From Candidatus Rokuibacteriota bacterium (GTDB lineage: Bacteria > Methylomirabilota > Methylomirabilia > Rokubacteriales > CSP1-6), in contig QHSX01000060.1 in NCBI GenBank assembly GCA_003221695.1, positions 1 to 64,000 on the forward strand: DNA of 64,000 nt, in the 5' to 3' direction. Below the pieces are notes generated by a model. That model was given only the letters and a program-made list of their open reading frames with translations. It searched no databases and was not told where the DNA came from. This document shows, one piece after another, positions 33,041 through 45,957 of this stretch. The position numbers and the translations under genes are program-made. Numbering within the stretch: position 1 is the stretch's first letter; each line of letters begins with the position of its first letter.

Positions 33041-33591
33041 GCGACTGGACGCTCGTCGCGGAACCGATCAGGCCCCACGCGAGGCTCGAGGCGCTGGCCC
33101 GCCGCGTGTGGGACCGCGTGACGCACGGCCTGGCCTGGCCGTCGGGCTGGCGCGTCGTCTGGGGCGAGCTCCGCCCTGAGTGGTGGGGGCTCTGCGATTA
33201 CGGCGCCCGAACCATCATCGTTTCCGAGAAGACGGTCGCCCGCGAGGTCGGAAAGACGGTCGCCCACGAGGTCGCGCACGTCGCATCGCCGACCAGCGCC
33301 CACGGCGTCGCGTTCAAGGTCTTGGAGAAACGCGCGACCGACTCCCTGGAGGAGGACAGCATCATGATGGACCGAGACGAAATTGCGACGTTGCGCCGCG
33401 GCCCGAGCGGCTATCTCGCCGCGATGGAATCGCTGGAGGCGCATCGCCGCCGAGGCCGAGGCTCGCTCGACGCGGCGTGGGCGCGTCACCTGCGGGCCGG
33501 CATCGAGCTGGCCGCCGAGCTGGCCGGTCGTCCCGCGCTCGCGACGCTGCGGGCCCGGCTGGAGCGCGCGTGCGCCGATGATGCCGTTTGA
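33037..33591 (+). CDS. SprT-like/HExxH metallopeptidase-like protein
   Basis: 184 residues from GTG 33037 (GTGA overlap). The zinc-protease motif is VAHEVAHVASP; upstream TIIVSEKTV fits the SprT/WSS1-like fold in which a strand precedes the HExxH helix. The C-terminal 70 residues are helical and charged. Phages carry such proteins with unclear roles. The third metal ligand cannot be assigned with confidence. Confidence 0.65.
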   Translation: MSDWTLVAEPIRPHARLEALARRVWDRVTHGLAWPSGWRVVWGELRPEWWGLCDYGARTIIVSEKTVAREVGKTVAHEVAHVASPTSAHGVAFKVLEKRATDSLEEDSIMMDRDEIATLRRGPSGYLAAMESLEAHRRRGRGSLDAAWARHLRAGIELAAELAGRPALATLRARLERACADDAV

Positions 33592-33731
33592 GGAACGTCC
33601 CCGGCGCGGCGGGCGCCGTGACCTGCGATGCGGAGTGTCAGCGGCTGGGACGCGCGCTGGCCGGGGGGACTCGACCCTCGTTAGAGTGCTCTCGCGCGTG
33701 GGGCCCGCCACTTTCACGAAGGAGGAGTGAC

Positions 33732-34046
33732 ATGCGGCAGACGATCGTGGTTCCGGGCGTCGCGGGGCAGCCCCTGACAGGCAGGCTCGACGACTACGGC
33801 GCCGGCCAGGTGCTGTTCGACGCCTCGGCCAAGGTCAAAGCCTTCAAGGGGGCCGTGGTGGCGGTGAGGACGGAGGTGCCCGGCACCGTGAAGGAGTGCG
33901 AGGATTGGCAGGCGCGGCTGCGCCTGGACCACCCGTCGCGCGTCGTCGAATCCGCGAGGGGGTTGCAGGCGGACTTGATAGGCCTCCGTGACGAGGTGAA
34001 AGCCTTGCTCGACATGGTCGACGGACTCGTCAGGCGGAGCCGGTAG
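33732..34046 (+). CDS. Hypothetical phage protein
   Basis: 104 residues, start ATG 33732 with GGAGGAG 4 bases upstream. N-terminus MRQTIVVPGVAGQPLTGRLD is beta-rich; the C-terminal 40 residues form a helix (ESARGLQADLIGLRDEVKAL). It directly precedes the tape-measure gene, the place usually held by tail tube or tape-measure chaperone genes, but I cannot assign either. Confidence 0.6.
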   Translation: MRQTIVVPGVAGQPLTGRLDDYGAGQVLFDASAKVKAFKGAVVAVRTEVPGTVKECEDWQARLRLDHPSRVVESARGLQADLIGLRDEVKALLDMVDGLVRRSR

Positions 34047-35849
34047 TTGGCAACCCTCGGCGCGCTCATCGTCGAGCTGCGGGCAAACTCGCTCCAATTT
34101 CGGACGGAGCTGGAGGGCGCCAGACGCAGCCTCGGGGACGTGAGCCGCGCGCACACGGCGGCCGGCGGCGCCTTCCAGGGGACGGGCCGCCAGATCAACG
34201 AGGCGACGCGCCTGGTCCGCGTCTTCGCCGGCTCGATCCTGACGGAAATCAACCCAGCCCTGGGCCAGATGACCTCGGCGATGTCGGGGGCGGGGCGCGT
34301 CGCGGCCGGGCTGAATCCTGTCCTCGGCGTCGGCGTCGTCGTCCTGACGACCGCGGCCGCGACCCTCGCCCAATATGGGCGGACGCTCAATCAGGCGAGC
34401 GCGCGGCAAGCGGACTTCAATCTGGCGGTCCGTGCGCTCGACTTCGGGAGCATCGTGGCCCAGGTCGATGCCGCCTCGAAAGAGCTGGAACGCTTCAATG
34501 CCTCGCTTGGCGGGAAGTTCCTCGATGTCCTCCGGCAGATCGGCGCGGCTCCTGGCACGACCGGGGCGCCCAATCTTTTTGACCGACTCTTCGGCAAGAC
34601 GCCGTTGGAGGAGTTTCTCAAATCGTCCCGCGAATCCTCGGCGGCGGCCGCGTGGCCACAGATCCAGAAGGCGACGACGGAGGAGTATCTCAAGCAACTC
34701 TCGGCCGCGGAGCAGCTCCGGCACGTCGAGGCCGAGCGCGCCGAATCCCGCGGGGACTTCGTGGCGTGGCTCGATGTGCAGCGCAAGATCACCGATGATC
34801 TCTCCCGCCAGTTCACGGCCGAGCAGGTCCTCGTCGACCTCGAAGCTCGTCTGGCGACGCTGCGGGCGACGGCCCGACTCGGGGGGGCCCTGCCGGGCGA
34901 GCTGGAGCTGATCGAAGCGAGGCAAAAGCAGCAGACCGAGACGCTCGGGGCGCGCTTCCTCGCGGGCTTCGGTGCCATTGATCGCACGGTGGAGCAGGGC
35001 CGCCTGCGGGAGCTGATCGAGGCGCGAACGGTCGACCGCGACCGGCTCACCCTCCTGCGCGACACAGTTGGTCTGAGCGAGGCCGAGCTTGCGGCGCGCA
35101 GCCGCGAGGTCATCGAAGCGTCGAGACTCCTCGAGATTGCCCAGGCCAACGGCGACGCGCGGAAGGAGGATCTCGCCAATCCCCGCGCCGCACTGGCGAC
35201 CTCGGCCCTCGTCCGTCAGGAGCTGGAGCAGGGCCCGGTGGGAGCCGTCTTCGCCGGCGTCACGCGGAATGCCGCCTCGGCCCTCGAAGGGCTCCTCGAC
35301 CAGACGACGACGGTCGAGCAGGCGTTCCGGAGCATGACGATCTCGATCCGCAACTCGATCCTTGAGAACGTGGTCGACAAGGGCATCCGGGCGGCGCACG
35401 ACGCCTTGTTCAAGTGGCTCGCCGACCTCGCGGAGGCCGGGCTGCTCAGGGGGGTGCTCGGCGCGGTGCTGGGCGCGGGGTTCGGCGCCGGCGCTCCGAC
35501 GTCAGGCGTGGGCCCCGGCGTGGCCGGCCCGATCGGCCCGCCGACCCAGCACGGCGGGGTGTTCACGGCGCCGCAGTTCCGCCTGCTCGGCGAGGCCGGC
35601 CCTGAGGCGGTGATCCCCTTGCGCGGCGGCGCCGTCCCGGTCCGGATGCTGGGCGCGGGCGCGCCGGGCGTGATCGTCAACATCTTCCCGCCGAGCGGGA
35701 CGACCGTCGAGCAGCGGGACTCGGTCGGGCCCGGCGGCGAGGTCGTGAAGAACATCATCATGCGCACGATCCGCCAGGCGTCGCAGACCGGCGAGCTGGA
35801 CTCCGTCATGGGGACCTACGGCCTCCGCCGGCCGGGCCTGGCGAGGTAG
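34047..35849 (+). CDS. Phage tail tape-measure protein
   Basis: 600 residues from TTG 34047, immediately after the previous stop. Long helical N-terminus, hydrophobic stretch about 95-125 (VLGVGVVVLTTAAATLA), helical middle, Gly/Ala hydrophobic segment about 460-485, and the family C-terminal signature HGGVFTAPQFRLLGEAGPEA followed by VIPL. Tape-measure proteins set tail length and help DNA entry. At 600 residues it would specify a fairly short tail. It is the clearest structural phage gene in the element. Confidence 0.85.
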   Translation: MATLGALIVELRANSLQFRTELEGARRSLGDVSRAHTAAGGAFQGTGRQINEATRLVRVFAGSILTEINPALGQMTSAMSGAGRVAAGLNPVLGVGVVVLTTAAATLAQYGRTLNQASARQADFNLAVRALDFGSIVAQVDAASKELERFNASLGGKFLDVLRQIGAAPGTTGAPNLFDRLFGKTPLEEFLKSSRESSAAAAWPQIQKATTEEYLKQLSAAEQLRHVEAERAESRGDFVAWLDVQRKITDDLSRQFTAEQVLVDLEARLATLRATARLGGALPGELELIEARQKQQTETLGARFLAGFGAIDRTVEQGRLRELIEARTVDRDRLTLLRDTVGLSEAELAARSREVIEASRLLEIAQANGDARKEDLANPRAALATSALVRQELEQGPVGAVFAGVTRNAASALEGLLDQTTTVEQAFRSMTISIRNSILENVVDKGIRAAHDALFKWLADLAEAGLLRGVLGAVLGAGFGAGAPTSGVGPGVAGPIGPPTQHGGVFTAPQFRLLGEAGPEAVIPLRGGAVPVRMLGAGAPGVIVNIFPPSGTTVEQRDSVGPGGEVVKNIIMRTIRQASQTGELDSVMGTYGLRRPGLAR

Positions 35850-35852
35850 CCG

Positions 35853-36104
35853 ATGAGCGCGATGGACGGGACGCCGGCGATCTACGACCTTGGCGAGTTC
35901 GCGCTGCCATCAGGCACGTCCGTCAGCCTGTCCGCGCGGGTGCTCATCGACGTCACGGTCGTTCCGGAGCCTCCCCTCGACGAGCGCGGCTTCTACATCG
36001 AGACCATCGTGCCCCAGGCCATGGCGCGCCTCCGGGAGCGCCTGGGCCGCCTCCGGTACCGGGTCGGCGAGTGGCAGTCGATCGACCCCACGGAGGCCCC
36101 ATGA
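35853..36104 (+). CDS. Small hypothetical tail-region protein
   Basis: 83 residues, ATG 35853, 3 bases after the tape-measure stop and overlapping the next gene (ATGA). Beta-rich middle (SVSLSARVLIDVTVVPEPPL) and helical C-terminus. Position suggests a minor tail component; no family recognised. Confidence 0.6.
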   Translation: MSAMDGTPAIYDLGEFALPSGTSVSLSARVLIDVTVVPEPPLDERGFYIETIVPQAMARLRERLGRLRYRVGEWQSIDPTEAP

Positions 36105-36661
36105 GCGAGACCATCCACGTCACCGCCCTCGCGAAGCCGCTCTCGTTCGAGCGCCGGCTCGCCGAGTTCGACCCTGGCGTGACCATCGCCGACCTGATCA
36201 GGTTGGTCGGCGCGCCGCCCTGGAGCCGCGTCTACATCGAGGGCGAGCTCATCTACCCCGAGTACTACCACGTCGTGCGCCCGAAGCGTGGCGCTCACGT
36301 CGTGATCCGCGCGGTCCCGCGCGGCGGCGGCGGGCGCGGCGGCGACAAGAACGTCGGGATGATCGTGCTCGGCATCCTGCTCATCGTCGTCGGGATCGCC
36401 CTGGCGGGCTTTCCGGCGACCGCGCCGGCCGCGCCCTACGTGATCGGCCTCGGCGTCTCGTTGGTCCTGGGCGGCGTCATCAACCTGCTGATCCCGCCGC
36501 CGGTGCCGCCGCGGCTCCGGCCGTTGTCCGGTTTGAGCGGCCAGGACGCGGAGAGCCCGACGCTCTCGATCACCGGGCAGAAGAACTCGGTGCGCCCGTA
36601 CGGCGTGGTCCCGAGGATCCTGGGCCGGCACAAGCTCTTCCCGCCCGTGGCGCCCGCGTGA
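36101..36661 (+). CDS. Tail-tip protein J-like N-terminal domain, ends early
   Basis: 186 residues. MSETIHVTALAKPLSFERRL begins a small beta domain; then a hydrophobic region (VGMIVLGILLIVVGIALAGF and LGVSLVLGGVINLLIPPPVP); then SVRPYGVVPRILGRHKLFPP, the motif in lambda J-type proteins just before the main baseplate domains. J proteins normally exceed 1000 residues. Here the frame ends right after this motif, so either the gene is truncated or this is a separate tail-assembly protein of the lambda I/K region. The stop overlaps the next GTG. Confidence 0.65.
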   Translation: MSETIHVTALAKPLSFERRLAEFDPGVTIADLIRLVGAPPWSRVYIEGELIYPEYYHVVRPKRGAHVVIRAVPRGGGGRGGDKNVGMIVLGILLIVVGIALAGFPATAPAAPYVIGLGVSLVLGGVINLLIPPPVPPRLRPLSGLSGQDAESPTLSITGQKNSVRPYGVVPRILGRHKLFPPVAPA

Positions 36662-37248
36662 CCACGAGCGCTCCGCGCGTCGTGCTGCTCCGCCACGAGG
36701 GCGAGGTCTACACGCCGGTCATGGCGGGCGCGCGCGTGCTGGAGTTGGCCGAGCTGGCCGCGCTCGCGGCCGCGCCGGGCGATCGTCCGGACGTCGCGCG
36801 GTGGTTCTGCTGCGTCCTGCTCGACGAGATGGAGCTTGAGGGCGGCTGGCGGCACGACCTGGCGAGCCTGGCGACGTCGCGATGCCGCGTCACTCGCCTT
36901 CCGCTCGTCCTGGGCGACTCGGGCCTCCGCATCGGGGACGTGGAGACCATCGTGCGCCATCCCCCCGAGGCCGTCCCCGGCGTCGTGGGGAGCTGCCTGG
37001 TCGCGACGGGCCGGTTCGGCACCACGAAGCTCGCCGAGATCGCCTGGACGGCGGTGCAGGCCGGCATCCTGCGCGGTGTCTGCATCGAGCTGGACGCCGA
37101 GGAGACCGAGCCGGGGCTGCGGGCGCTGAGCACGCTTCGGGCCGTCCGCCTGGGGGACCTCGAGTCCGGCCACGTGCCCGGCGCGCGCGTCCTGGCGAGC
37201 TGGGAGGAGCCAGCCTTCGCCGAGGGCCGCGTGGCTAGGGGCGCCTAG
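36658..37248 (+). CDS. Hypothetical protein at the right end of the element
   Basis: 196 residues from GTG 36658 (GTGA overlap). Starts TTSAPRVVLLRHEGEVYTP and has a central FGTTKLAEIAWTAVQAGILR and GVCIELDAEE. The alpha/beta pattern faintly recalls HK97 prohead-protease-like domains, but the active-site His/Ser cannot be placed, so I leave it unassigned. Last gene of the element; 37249-37436 beyond it holds only a CCCGGAG-N10-CTCCGGG hairpin (37299-37322) and the att site. Confidence 0.6.
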   Translation: MTTSAPRVVLLRHEGEVYTPVMAGARVLELAELAALAAAPGDRPDVARWFCCVLLDEMELEGGWRHDLASLATSRCRVTRLPLVLGDSGLRIGDVETIVRHPPEAVPGVVGSCLVATGRFGTTKLAEIAWTAVQAGILRGVCIELDAEETEPGLRALSTLRAVRLGDLESGHVPGARVLASWEEPAFAEGRVARGA

Positions 37249-37298
37249 CAGGCGCTAGGACCCGTGATCCGCAGGGGGGGCGCTATGCCAGTATCCCC

Positions 37299-37322
37299 CC
37301 CGGAGGGCCTTTTCGCTCCGGG
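37299..37322. terminator. Hairpin at the element's right end
   Basis: CCCGGAG and CTCCGGG enclose a 10-base loop containing TTTT. There is no T-tract after it. It lies 51 bases past the last element gene and may end the tail transcript. Confidence 0.4.
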
Positions 37323-37429
37323 CCGGCGGGGTCGCGGAATTGGGTGTCCCCACTCGGGGGCCATCTTCACGCGACCGCCGACGCCGTCAGGACGTAGCGG
37401 GGCCCTTTCGAGAATTGGGCCCGCGGCCA

Positions 37430-37441
37430 CCACGGTGGGCT
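37430..37441. other. attR junction of the integrated element
   Basis: CCACGGTGGGCT, matching the left junction in 10 of 12 positions; ACGGT at 37432-37436 is the likely crossover core. To its right the comM reading frame resumes with GLPDSAVRES. Confidence 0.75.
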
Positions 37442-38856
37442 TGCCGGACTCCGCCGTTCGCGAGAGCCGTGAGCGCGTCCGCACCGCGATCCGCAACGCC
37501 GGCTTCGCCTTCCCCGTCGACCGGATCACCGTGAACCTGGCGCCCGCCGACATCCGCAAGGAGGGCGCCTCGTTCGATCTCCCGATCGCCCTCGGCATTC
37601 TCGCCGCCACCGGAGCCGTGAAGAACGGAGCCATCGGACCGTTCGCCGTCGTCGGCGAGCTCGCGCTCGACGGGCAAATCCAGCCGGTCCGCGGCACGCT
37701 CGCGGTGGGGCTCGCCTGCCGGCGCCACGGGATCGGCTCGCTCGTCGTGCCCGTGGCGAACGCCGTCGAGGCGCGCGCCGTCGACGGGCTCCAAGTCCTC
37801 GCGGCCCGGACGCTTGCCGACGCGGTCGGTCTGCTGAACGGCGACCGCGTCCCGGCGACCGTGCCTCTTGCACCGCCCGTCGAGAGAGCCATGATCGACG
37901 ACCTCGACCTCGCCGACCTTCGCGGTCAGGCGCACGCCAAGCGCGCACTCGAAATCGCCGCGGCCGGTGCCCACAATCTGCTCCTGGTCGGCCCGCCCGG
38001 CGGCGGCAAGACGATGCTCGCCCGACGCCTCGCCGCCATCCTGCCGCCTCTCTCGAGCGACGAGGTGCTCGAGGTCTCGGCGATCTGGAGCGTCGCGGGG
38101 CTCCTGCCGCGGCACGGCGGGCTCATGACGCGGCGTCCGTGCCGCGCCCCGCACCACACGATCTCCGTCTCGGGCCTGATCGGCGGCGGCAGCCCGCCCC
38201 ATCCGGGCGAGGTGACGTTCGCCCACCTCGGCGTGCTCTTCCTCGACGAGCTGCCGGAGTTCCAGCAGCACGTCCTCGAATCGCTCCGGCAGCCCCTCGA
38301 GGACGGGCGCGTGACAATCGCCCGGGCGAGCGGGGTGGGCGACTTCCCCGCCAGGTTCCAGCTCGTCGCCGCAGCCAACCCATGCCGGCGGGGCTGCCCG
38401 TCGCTCGAGCGCTGCCTCTGCACGCCGGCCGAGCGGCACCGCTATCTCGGCCGGATCTCGCGTCCGCTCCTCGACCGGATCGACCTCCACGTCGAGCTCC
38501 CGGCGCTCGGCCCCGTCGACCTCGAGCGCGGCGGGAGCGGGGACAGCACGGCGGTCGTTCGCGCGCGCGTGGCGCAAGCCCGTGAACGTCAGCGAGAACG
38601 TTTCCGCGCTTCCGAGACCCGCGTCAACGCCTCGATGACGCTACGACAGTTCCGGCGTCACTGTGCCCCCCCGCCCGAGGCCGAGCGGCTCCTCGCCGCC
38701 GCGATGAGCCGCCTCGGGCTGTCGGCGCGTGGTCACGACCGCGTGCTCAAGGTCGCGCTCACGATCGCCGACCTGGCGGGCAGCGATGCGATCGAGCCCG
38801 CGCACTGCGCCGAGGCGATCCAGTACCGCGGCCTCGACCGCGCGTGGCGCGCGTGA
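37437..38856 (+). pseudogene. comM: comM (Mg-chelatase-like ATPase), 3' fragment
   Basis: 472 codons carrying almost all of ComM/YifB: the Lon-like domain segment FAFPVDRITVNLAPADIRKE and GASFDLPIALGILAA, Walker A LVGPPGGGKTMLARR, Walker B VLFLDELPEF, the Cys-rich NPCRRGCPSLERCLCTP, and the C-terminal domain ending EAIQYRGLDRAWRA. The native start is on the far side of the element. A shorter product could be made from GTG 37264 inside the element or from internal codons, but it would lack the first 35 residues. All motifs are intact, so excision would restore a working gene. Confidence 0.9.
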
Positions 38857-38902
38857 GAAAGGGTTGCGGGCGCGTTTGTTGGAGTTGGTCTGGCGCCGCT
38901 GA

Positions 38903-39571
38903 CTAGCGGCGGCCGCGCGGCGGAATATTCGTGTAGGTGACGGTTCCCTCGACGTCGACCATGCGGTAGATGGTGGTCGACTCGGCCCCCTGCGACTCGC
39001 CGTCGAGGATTCTCAGGATACGCGTCACGTAGTCCCGTGTCTCCGGGTAGGGCGGGATTCCCCGGTACGCCGCGACGGCCTTCTCGCCCGCGTTGTACGC
39101 GGCGAGCGCCAGCGGCAGGTTGCTCCCGAACCGGTCGATGAGGTCACGCAGGTGCCGGACGCCGCCGTCGATGTTCTCGTATGGGTCGAACGTGTTTCGC
39201 ACTCCGAGGATGGACGCGGTCTCGGGCATGAGCTGCATCAGGCCACGCGCGCCCTTCGACGAGACGGCTCGCGGATTGAACGACGACTCGACGCGGATGA
39301 TCGCCGACACGAGCCGCGCGGGCACGCCGTAGCGATCGGCGGCGCCCCTGATCTCCTCCGTGTACCAGCGAGGGTCGGCGCCAGGCAACCGGAGCCATCC
39401 GGCTTCGGTGCCCGACGAGAAGCCAGGGATACGCTGGTATCGGGGGTCGGTCGGGGCGTTGGTGAAGTGAACGGTGCCGTCCGCCATGCTCAGCCGATAC
39501 GTCTCGGCGGTGACGGGGGCGGCGGCCGCCGTGGCAGCGAGGACGAGGGCGCTCGCGAGGATTCGGGTCAC
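38903..39571 (-). CDS. Lytic transglycosylase (SLT domain) flanked by DUF4124-like segments
   Basis: 222 residues with a signal peptide ([19 protein letters not shown]). The SLT goose-lysozyme-like domain has the catalytic Glu in [20 protein letters not shown], then [19 protein letters not shown] and [11 protein letters not shown]. Short segments resembling DUF4124 lie on both sides: [18 protein letters not shown] near the N-terminus and [18 protein letters not shown] at the C-terminus. It cleaves peptidoglycan glycan strands in the periplasm. Its gene converges on comM. Confidence 0.9.
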   Translation of the reverse strand: MTRILASALVLAATAAAAPVTAETYRLSMADGTVHFTNAPTDPRYQRIPGFSSGTEAGWLRLPGADPRWYTEEIRGAADRYGVPARLVSAIIRVESSFNPRAVSSKGARGLMQLMPETASILGVRNTFDPYENIDGGVRHLRDLIDRFGSNLPLALAAYNAGEKAVAAYRGIPPYPETRDYVTRILRILDGESQGAESTTIYRMVDVEGTVTYTNIPPRGRR

Positions 39572-39640
39572 CCGGTTATCTTACCGGATTCCCCATGGAC
39601 CCTGTCAAGTGCGGCCGCTATGCCGATTTCGGAAAACCCC

Positions 39641-42034
<2,394 letters not shown>

Positions 42035-42062
42035 GCGTCACCTTTCTCCACCGAACGGAGGC

Positions 42063-42449
42063 CTAGAAGAGATCAACCGGCTTGAGCTGGCCGGCGGCGG
42101 CCCGAACGAGCGCCTCGCGTGGCGCCCGCGCGGCCTGGTCCGTCACCTCCGAGCCGTTCTCCCGGAGGTACGAGACCAGGTCTTCGATCTGCTTCTGCAT
42201 CTCGAGCATGCGGCGCCTCATTTTTAGGATGATCTCGATCCCGGCGAGATTCACCCCCAGATCGCGCGTCAGCCGGAGCAGGCGCGAGAGTTCCTCGACG
42301 TCCTCGGCGGAGTACATACGCGTGCGACCCACGGTGCGGCTCGGACGGACGAGCCCCTTCTTCTCGTAGAAGCGGAGCGTCTGGGGGTGGACGTTCAGCA
42401 TTTGGGCGACCACCCCGATCATGTACAGCGGCTTGCCGCGGTCTGTCAC
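42063..42449 (-). CDS. hspR: MerR-family heat-shock repressor HspR
   Basis: 128 residues. MerR helix-turn-helix at 8-75 (YMIGVVAQMLNVHPQTLRFY, then EKKGLVRPSRTVGRTRMYSA), followed by a coiled coil (ILKMRRRMLEMQKQIEDL). No Cys cluster, as expected for HspR rather than metal sensors. In known cases HspR with DnaK as co-repressor binds inverted repeats called HAIR and represses dnaK and lon/clp genes. GTG 42449 overlaps the dnaJ stop (GTGA). I found only half-site-like ACTCAA sequences near the hsp20 promoter, not a full HAIR element. Confidence 0.88.
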   Translation of the reverse strand: MTDRGKPLYMIGVVAQMLNVHPQTLRFYEKKGLVRPSRTVGRTRMYSAEDVEELSRLLRLTRDLGVNLAGIEIILKMRRRMLEMQKQIEDLVSYLRENGSEVTDQAARAPREALVRAAAGQLKPVDLF

Positions 42450-43333
42450 GCGGCCCCCCCTCGATATCGCTCGAGCGCGGTCCGCGGCGCGACCGGCGTC
42501 AATCGTTGGAGCTCCCGGACCAGCTCCTGGGTGCGCGCGTCGAGCCCGATCGGGATCTCGACGCGCACCGTCACGTACAGATCCCCCATCGCCGCGCCCG
42601 ACAACTTCGGCAGTCCCTGGCCGCGCAGGCGGAAGACCTGGCCCCCCGTGGTCCCCGGAGGGATCACAAGGATCGCCTCACCGGAGGGCGTCGGTACCCG
42701 GATCCGGGCGCCCAGGATCGCTTCCCACACGCTGATCGGCACCTCGCAGTGAACGCTGTCACCCTTCCGTGTGAAGAACGGATGCTCCTGAACCCGCGTG
42801 CTGACGATCAAGTCGCCGCGCGGGCCGCCGAACGGCCCCGCGCTCCCCTCGCCGGTGACACGGATCTGTGAGCCGGTGTCGACGCCGGCCGGGATCGTGA
42901 CCGGCACGGAGTCGACCGCACGCCGTACGCCGCGCCCGTCGCACGCACGGCACCGCGCGTCGCCGGCCACGCCCGAGCCACCGCAGGCGGTACACGACGA
43001 GAACCGCGCAACCTCGAGCTGGAGGCTCGTCCCCTGGACCACGTCCGCGAACGCGAGTTGCACGGCGACGTGCACGTCCTCGCCACGGCGGCCCGCGGCC
43101 AGCGCCTCGCCGTCACGGAGGGCGTGACCGAACCGGTCATACATCGCGCGGGCCGCGGGGTCGCTCAGCACGCGGTACGCCTCTTCGATCTCCCCGAAGA
43201 GGTCGCGCGCCTGGGCGTCCCAGAAGTTCACGTCGGGCGAGTACTGCCGGGCGAGGCGCCGGTACGCTTGGCGCACCTCGCGCAGCCCCGCGGTGGACGC
43301 GACCCCCAGCACTGCGTAGTAGTCGCGTCGCAT
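42446..43333 (-). CDS. dnaJ: DnaJ/CbpA-type co-chaperone with SPD instead of HPD
   Basis: 295 residues. J domain 1-70; the loop that normally reads HPD is SPD at 32-34 ([12 protein letters not shown]). A minimal zinc motif, CTACGGSG and CRACDGRG (C114, C117, C128, C131), replaces the four repeats of full DnaJ. The two C-terminal substrate-binding domains follow ([20 protein letters not shown] and [12 protein letters not shown]). HPD is needed to stimulate the DnaK ATPase in all well-studied cases, so either this protein contacts DnaK differently or another DnaJ does that job. It is 5 bases after dnaK. Confidence 0.9.
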   Translation of the reverse strand: MRRDYYAVLGVASTAGLREVRQAYRRLARQYSPDVNFWDAQARDLFGEIEEAYRVLSDPAARAMYDRFGHALRDGEALAAGRRGEDVHVAVQLAFADVVQGTSLQLEVARFSSCTACGGSGVAGDARCRACDGRGVRRAVDSVPVTIPAGVDTGSQIRVTGEGSAGPFGGPRGDLIVSTRVQEHPFFTRKGDSVHCEVPISVWEAILGARIRVPTPSGEAILVIPPGTTGGQVFRLRGQGLPKLSGAAMGDLYVTVRVEIPIGLDARTQELVRELQRLTPVAPRTALERYRGGAA

Positions 43334-43338
43334 GGCCG

Positions 43339-45249
<1,911 letters not shown>

Positions 45250-45320
45250 GGCCTGATCTCCTGTGGTGTCCGCGCGGCGGACCGGGCCGCCGTGGCCCGC
45301 TCCGCCGGCTCCGGACTGGA

Positions 45321-45791
45321 TTACAGAATGTCGATCTTGACTTCCTTCGGCTTGACCTCTTCCGCCTTTGGGAGCCGCACCTCGAGCACCCCATCTCGAT
45401 AGGTCGCCTTCACCCGATCCGCCTGGACGGGCAGCGGCAGCTGGACGATGCGCTCGAACTTCCCAAAGACGCGCTCCACGTGATAGGAGTTGTCGTCCTT
45501 AAGCTCCCGATCGAACGAGCGCTCGCCCTTGACTGTGAGCAGGTCGCCGGTGATCGAGAGCGACACGTCCTTGTCACGCACGCCCGGAAGCTCGAAGTTC
45601 ACAATGAGGTCTTCCTTCGTCTCGTACATGTCGAACGCCGGCATCCAGACCCGGCTTCCCATCCCCGTCGCGATGGCCGTCGGACGACCCGAGAAGCCGT
45701 CGAACAGTCGAGTCATCTCGCTCTGGATCTCTCGAAACGGATCCCAACGCTCCAGGGAAGTCGCAAACGGACGCCACAGCTCCATCGCCAT
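45321..45791 (-). CDS. Small heat-shock protein, Hsp20/alpha-crystallin family
   Basis: 156 residues. I use ATG 45791 (MAMELWRPF) because AGGAGG lies 9 bases upstream; ATG 45812 would add MRKEEPH, which is the ribosome site itself. The alpha-crystallin domain spans about 45-145 ([20 protein letters not shown] and [19 protein letters not shown]) and the C-terminal IDI is the oligomer-binding IxI motif. Holds unfolding proteins for DnaK. First gene of the heat-shock operon, behind a strong sigma70-type promoter. Confidence 0.93.
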   Translation of the reverse strand: MAMELWRPFATSLERWDPFREIQSEMTRLFDGFSGRPTAIATGMGSRVWMPAFDMYETKEDLIVNFELPGVRDKDVSLSITGDLLTVKGERSFDRELKDDNSYHVERVFGKFERIVQLPLPVQADRVKATYRDGVLEVRLPKAEEVKPKEVKIDIL

Positions 45792-45855
45792 ATGCGGCTC
45801 CTCCTTCCTCATTGGCTTAGCCAGTCTCAGCCAGCCAAGATTGAGTACACCATTT

Positions 45856-45884
45856 ATATATATGATGAGTGTGCTACTGTCAAA
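45856..45884 (-). promoter_or_regulatory. Sigma70-type promoter of the heat-shock operon
   Basis: On the minus strand: TTGACA (45884-45879), a 17-base spacer and TATATA (45861-45856). Near-consensus hexamers and ideal spacing, 65 bases before the hsp20 ATG. Such a strong housekeeping promoter fits a repressor-controlled (HspR) heat-shock operon better than a sigma32 one. Confidence 0.8.
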
Positions 45885-45957
45885 TCATTACCGTGGCGTT
45901 TCTTGAGTAAGTGTTTATCTGAAAAGGGATTTTGACGCGCCATGGTAGGTTGGCCGC

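Larger units (their letters stand above)
27764..37436. mobile_element. 9.7-kb serine-recombinase element inserted in comM (phage-like)
   Basis: Bounded by the two comM fragments and the ACGGT cores. It holds, left to right, a large serine recombinase and CGNR-like gene (minus), then on plus a ribbon-helix-helix-like regulator, small genes, a prim-pol protein, a RepA-like ATPase, a GTTCC-rich origin-like region, small genes, a SprT-like protein, an unknown protein, a tail tape-measure protein, a small protein, a tail-tip J-like protein and an unknown protein. No terminase, portal, capsid, tail tube or lysis gene is recognisable. It may be a deleted prophage or a satellite that depends on a helper for heads. 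Confidence 0.88.

Noticed and set aside
36658-37248. HK97-type prohead protease as the product of the last element gene
   Set aside because: Only a vague alpha/beta resemblance; catalytic His/Ser pair cannot be located and no capsid gene follows.
45901-45925. HAIR (HspR-binding) element near CTTGAGT at 45903
   Set aside because: The second arm seven bases later does not match ACTCAAG; only a half-site is present, so I do not call an operator.
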